Shown here: one piece after another, positions 59,340-64,000 of the stretch
Layout: each line of letters starts with the position of its first letter
Numbering within the stretch: position 1 is the stretch's first letter
DNA from: Dermanyssus gallinae
Lineage: Eukaryota; Arthropoda; Arachnida; Mesostigmata; Dermanyssidae
DNA: 64,000 nucleotides
Direction of reading: 5' to 3'
Assembly: GCA_003439945.1 (NCBI GenBank)
Contig: QVRM01004003.1
Span: 22,501 to 86,500 of the forward strand
Made by a program: the position numbers and the translations under genes
The notes under the pieces: model-generated
What the model saw: only the letters and a program-made list of their open reading frames with translations
Databases searched by the model: none
Told to the model about the DNA's origin: nothing

Positions 59340-61220
59340 GAGCGTGCACACGCATGACGCTGAGAAGGTGCAGAGGTTGAGTTGAACAAAGATTGGTGAG
59401 AAAGTTGATTTAAGAAGACATTGTCTCGAACGCACTTTTAACAAGGAACACAACTAAGTCTTAGCCCATATTAGTTGCAGTATTTGGGCTCATGTTAGCT
59501 TCTAAGTGGTCGCCGGAAATGTTAAGGTACACGATTATCTCCTCTCTGTGCCGTGGACACTGCACCTTCAAGAGCAGTACAGTTTTGACTTCGAACCAAT
59601 AACTCATTTCGTTCGAGGCCGAGATGTCTTCACCGCGATGCCCCAAACGTTCGTCCTATGTACAGCAAGTGTATGAGCATTTTGAATTTCTGCGCTCTTA
59701 AGAAACGTGCGATGCTCTCACGGTAAACATATTGCGGACATTGTTTCCGTTTGTTTTCGTACAATTCCTTGAAATTTTTCCCCACTGACACATGATCACT
59801 TTCGTCGTTTGCTCATGATCAGCGCAGATTGGCTTTATACAAATGGAAAACCCCTAAATTGCGTTTAAGAGTGTGGTTCATTAACGCAAGATGTATTCCG
59901 TAACTCGAATATTCACTATCACCGACAAGCGCCTATTAACTGCAGATTTATATGATGTTTTCCGGTGTCTCTACACATGGTCTCATCCAAAACGCACCGA
60001 ACGCCGGGTTCCTTTTATAATGCGAATTTCCTCATCTATATTGCCGAAACACTGGACATACGGTTAACTTGTGACACGGACGTCAATATTAAAACCGGTG
60101 CTTGCTCTCATTTGGCTCAAAACCGCTAACGTCATAAAGAAGTTTAGAATCGCCGTAGAGAAAATGTGGAAGGCTATAAACGGCTAGCGGCACATGACTC
60201 CGCTTAGACCCCTTACGACTCTAGCATGTACATGCATCAAACTTTGACGCAGGTTCATGCTACAGACATAAAGGGTCTAAAGGGAGCTATGTGCTGCCAG
60301 CCTTTCTCAGCCTTCCACATTTCCTTTACGGAGAATCCAAACTACTTTATCAACGTCAGTGGTTTTGAGCCGAGCGAAAGCAAGCATCGCTTTAATATCG
60401 ACATCCATGCCGTAAGTATATCGTATGCCCATAGTTTCGGCACCATAGAATAGAAATTTCACTTTCAATAAAGGGGACCTGGGGTTCGGTGCGTTTTGGA
60501 TATGGCCACCTGTAAATGCAAATGAATTCATCATAAATATCTGCAATTAAGAAACGTTTGCTGATGGCTGTCAATAATTCGAGGTAAAAGAATACATCTT
60601 GCACTTATAGACCAGACTCTTAAATTGGGTTTAGGAATTTTTCTTTTATTTAAAGCTAATACCTGCATAGATAATGGCCAAATGACGGAGTTACCGATGT
60701 ATCGGAAGAGAAATCCATGTGAATCTGCAGTAAATTAAATCGTTTATATAATCACTATTTTTAATATATTCTTAGTAGTAATCTAGCGCGAGTAAACTCT
60801 GTACAGAACGCTCTGAAAGCTGCTGTCATAAAAGCAGCTACTTTCTGAAGTAAAGCACGGCGAACATAGTCTAACACCGATGTAAACAGTCCTAGTTATC
60901 AGCACAAAATGCATAGACACTTTATGCCGAGGCCTCTGGTCATTATAAGCAATATTTCCAGGAATCGTACGAAAACGGACGTAGACATTGCCCGCAATAT
61001 GTTAACCGCGCAAACAGAATATTGCACGCGTGTTAAGAGTGTATGAAAACCAAATTACTCGTATATTTGTTCTGGATGGAATGCACGTTTCGGGCGTCGC
61101 ATTGAACATATCTCGGCCTCGAATGAAACGTGCTATTGGTTCGAAGTCTAAATTCTGTACCGCTTCTGAAAGTGCAACGTCCACGGCACGCAGAGGAGAG
61201 AATCGTATGCATTCACGTTT
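59340..61220. mobile_element. Long inverted-repeat element F2, copy 1
   Basis: 60000-60235 and 60250-60470 are inverted copies of each other (for example GGTTTTGAGCC, TTTAATATYGACRTCC, TTCGGCA), centred near 60240. Farther out, 59500-59720 pairs with 61030-61210 (CATCTCGGCCTCGAACGAAA against ATATCTCGGCCTCGAATGAA; GGTTCGAAGTC on both). The arms are unequal because the right arm carries extra sequence. 59340-60470 also aligns in parallel with 62117-63245. No transposase recognised. Confidence 0.75.
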
Positions 61221-62116
61221 CTGGCTACCTCATAAAGATTCACATGAGCCCAGTGCCTGCAATTTATATGCTCTGAGACTTACTCTGCACTTTTGATAGT
61301 GCGCAAACAAGTATTTTTGTATATAATTTGATGCTCATTGAGTTTTTCTCTAAGGCAAACCTGTTAATGCCAATTGCGTGTCTACATGTTATTTTGCAAT
61401 GTTTCGTCCATGAAGTACAGGTGAGAGAGCGTATAGAGAAGACAGGTTTATTGACCAGACGGGTCTGTTCCAAAGTAAACCAAACAGAAGGGCGGAGCTA
61501 TCGAAGTCGGGTTGACCCCAAGTCGCTAGTGGGTCAAACGGTATGTTTCTAAATGCGCTGACAGCATGATAACATATACGCGCGTTTATGGATGCAGCTC
61601 AGAGCCTGCGGGGTGCGCCGAAGCCGAGCACGCGCGAGAAACGAACTTTGTATTTGGAAAAGGCTACTAGGTGAAAATGTGTTGGAATTAGCAACATGTT
61701 CGACTAATGAGTAAGCGCGCATTAATTACTGCGTGGCCAAGGCAGACCAGTTTAGTCATCATTGCAATCAGCAAAGGCCAGTGGCAGCCGGCTCTACTAG
61801 CCACAAAGAGCTAATCTGGAAGCCTGAAATGCTGCCTATCGTTACAAGCGGATCCATAAGTGCGATTATAAACTGTAACGAACGTGCAGAGAAACGTTAC
61901 CGATAAGCATTCCGTATTTTATATACATTTGACAGCAGCCCTACAGCTGTCCACACATTCACTTGGAGTAAATTGCCTCTCCTTACCATAAGGTGATTTG
62001 AAAACCGGCTAAGATTACTGCAAACGTTTCATCTCCCTGGTGTGGGACATCCGTTGAAAATCTTCTTCCCCCTACTTCTTCTATCTTCGGCCCCACTCCA
62101 TTCTACGGATGGGATA
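61221..62116. other. Unrecognised sequence between F2 copies
   Basis: Nothing recognised. Confidence 0.4.
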
Positions 62117-63250
62117 AGATGAGAAGGTGCAGAGGTTGAGTTCGAGCAGAGATTGAGAAAGGTGAGATGAGAAGGCTTTGTCTCGAACGCACTATTTATT
62201 CATAATGAATACAAGTAAATTTCAGCCCATATTAATTGCAGTATCTGGTTGATGTTAGCTTTAAGGTGGTTGCCTGAAAGAGTAAAAGTATACGATCCTC
62301 TCTGTGTCGTGTAAACTGCACTTTCAGGAGCGGTACAGTTTTGACTTCGAGCCAATCGCCCATTTCGTTTGAGGCCAAGACATCGTCACCGCGGCGCCCA
62401 AAACGTTCGTTTCATGCCCAGAAAATATTTGAGTATTTTGAATTCATGCACTCTCAAGGACCGTGTGGTGCTCTCACGGTAAGCGCATTGCGAACATTGT
62501 TTCTGTTCGTTTTCGTACAATTGCTTGATATGTTCCCTCAAATGGTCCAGAAGCCTTTGCATAAAGTGTTTAAAAAATCCTTTCGGGGCTGACTCTCAGC
62601 CAAGATTTAACGTCCATGGGACTGCTTTTCGCATTGCTTCATAGACGGACCCCTATAAATACAAATGTGCAACGGTGGGGTTCGAACCCGCGCACCTATG
62701 TGGGTTCTCCGGTCGCGAGGCGCAGACGCATGCTACCACGCCACCGGGCTCGACAGCACAAAGTGTTTGTGGGCTCATGTCTAGCACTGTTGAACTATGT
62801 GGGCCGTGTCTTTATTATGCGAATTTCCTAATCTCTATCGCCGAATCAATGGATTTACGGTTAACGTATGGTACGAACATCTATATTAAAGTCGGTGCTT
62901 GCTTTCGTTTGGCTCAAAACCGCTAAAGTTATAAAGATGTTTAGAGTCTCCGTAGAGGAAATGTGGGAGGCTGAAAAAGGCTGGCAGCACATGACTCCGC
63001 TTAGACCCCTTACGACTCTAGCATGTACACGCATCAAACTTTGACGCAGGTTCATGCTACAGTTATAAAGGGACTATAGGGAGCTATGTGCTGTCAGCTT
63101 TTCTCAGCCTTTCATATTTCCTCTACGGAGAATCCAAAGTACTTTATCACCGTCAGCGGTTTTCAGCCGAGCGCAAAAACAAGCACTGTTTTAATATCGA
63201 CATGCTTGCCGTAAGTATATCGTATGCCCATAATCTCGGCACTTTAGATT
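62117..63250. mobile_element. Long inverted-repeat element F2, copy 2, split by a SINE
   Basis: Aligns with 59340-60470: GAGAAGGTGCAGAGGTTGAG, TGTCTCGAACGCACT, TACAGTTTTGACTTCGA, then after the SINE TTATGCGAATTTCCT and CTGTCAG...TCTCAGCC. The inverted halves meet near 63035. The SINE at 62572-62759 interrupts the left arm. Copy 2 is directly followed by direct repeat D copy 2. Confidence 0.78.
62563..62768 (-). mobile_element. S1 SINE with 9 bp target-site duplication
   Basis: Minus-strand head GTCGAGCCCGGTGGCGTGG, box B GGTTCGAACCCC, body TTGCACATTTGTATTTATAG and 3' end TTGGCTGAGAGTCAGCCCCG, followed by a short A/T tail. AAAGTGTTT is present at both edges (62563-62571 and 62760-62768). It inserted into the F2 element, so it is younger than F2 copy 2. 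Confidence 0.92.
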
Positions 63251-63253
63251 GCG

Positions 63254-63825
63254 GCTATTGACTTACAGTCCAAATTATTACAAAGCAAAGCAAAATTACT
63301 GGTCGCACTAAAATGCGTCCGTGATGTGTTGGGACTTTGATGACGATAAGAGGCCCCACACATTTGACGATATCCCAACGGCGGTAACTAGAACACGTAT
63401 ATATAAGCTTACTATAATGATAGCTTATAACGGTATAGTTCAATTTGTTTAGTTGCCCATCTGTATATGTATACATCTACGGTTACATATGACAGCAAAA
63501 GTCGAATATTTACTGACCACCGTTAAACAACGTCCACTCTTGCGTATTAAGCGAGACTGCTATTCATTAATAGTCCAATACATAATATATTGTTCAATAC
63601 ATCATATATCAGTAAGTGACGAAAAGGTTTAGAGCACAATGGGAGATTGATGTCAATCCTAACTGATTACCTTGAAAGCGCCTCCGGGCCTTGGGAGTCG
63701 TACAGGAGGTATACATCAAATACACGCACTCAGCATGAGAGAAATAATAGCCATTTGTGAGCAAAATTATTTTTGTAGCTTGTAACAATTAGCTGCGTTT
63801 GATGGTGATAATAATGAATATATAG
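63254..63825. repeat. Direct repeat D, copy 2
   Basis: Second copy of the 560 bp segment at 58107-58664. Divergence is by eye roughly one change per ten to fifteen bases with small insertions, similar to that between the two F2 copies. Confidence 0.88.
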
Positions 63826-64000
63826 ATAGGCTTATATGTTGGAGTGTCTTAAGGAAGTCTTGTCGACTAAAAGGGAGGACCTGCGCTGCGAGCAAGGCTG
63901 TCCGTATATTTCTTATCTGCAAATCTCCGAAGCACCCGTGTATGGAAAAATCTGATGAATTAATGAAATATATGCAGTACTAAGAACTCGAACGGTTTCA
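63826..64000. other. Unrecognised end of window
   Basis: Nothing recognised. Confidence 0.4.

Noticed and set aside
58107..63825. LTR retrotransposon bounded by repeat D
   Set aside because: No TG...CA ends, no primer site, no gag or pol relic between the repeats, and D copy 2 directly abuts an F2 element.

Overview
This is a eukaryotic intergenic or intronic window, almost certainly from an arthropod. The clues are pure (TA)n microsatellites every few kilobases, tRNA-derived SINEs, mariner transposons, R1-, R2- and CR1/Jockey-type LINE remains, a BEL/Pao-like gag relic, and no bacterial gene organisation. A mite or other chelicerate would fit, but the species cannot be fixed from the sequence. 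I recognise no host protein-coding gene and no functional tRNA gene. The only intact-looking reading frame with a clear identity is a mariner transposase of 353 residues at 26973-28034 (minus).

Layout. 0-11 kb holds (TA)n tracts, a deleted mariner relic (2.78-3.34 kb), an R1-type LINE relic (5.1-5.6 kb), a 0.6 kb foldback element (5.88-6.48 kb), a SINE (8.03 kb) and a long (TTA)n tract (8.65 kb). 11-15 kb holds a 1,063 bp foldback element with CAGGGTG ends between two (TA)n tracts, followed by a broken LINE whose reverse transcriptase is interrupted by the 3' tail of a relative. 15-20 kb is mostly unrecognised, with a BEL/Pao-like gag relic (17.7-18.4 kb) and a SINE (19.1 kb). 20.6-26.6 kb is more GC-rich and full of trinucleotide runs but has no gene I can name. 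26.9-28.5 kb is the mariner plus a 152 bp tandem duplication. 31.5-33.4 kb is an R1-type relic with an internal duplication. 36.2-37.8 kb has a palindromic MITE and a 5'-truncated LINE with poly(A) tail. 38.5-40.3 kb has another long foldback element and then an R2-like 5' end that carries a short piece of 28S rRNA. 41.5-44.2 kb holds a CR1-like LINE relic and a mariner relic. 44.3-56.2 kb holds several SINEs, a LINE relic and an unnamed dispersed repeat. 58.1-63.8 kb is a complex of direct and inverted repeats with nested SINEs.

How it fits together. The window reads as a transposon graveyard with layered insertions. TA-targeting elements (mariner, foldbacks, palindromic MITE) sit repeatedly inside (TA)n arrays, which suggests the arrays act as landing sites. 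The most unusual object is the R2-like fragment at about 39.64-40.30 kb: 24 bases of 28S rRNA ending just short of the R2 target site lead into non-rDNA, G-rich sequence in which pairings resembling an HDV-like self-cleaving ribozyme can be drawn by eye.
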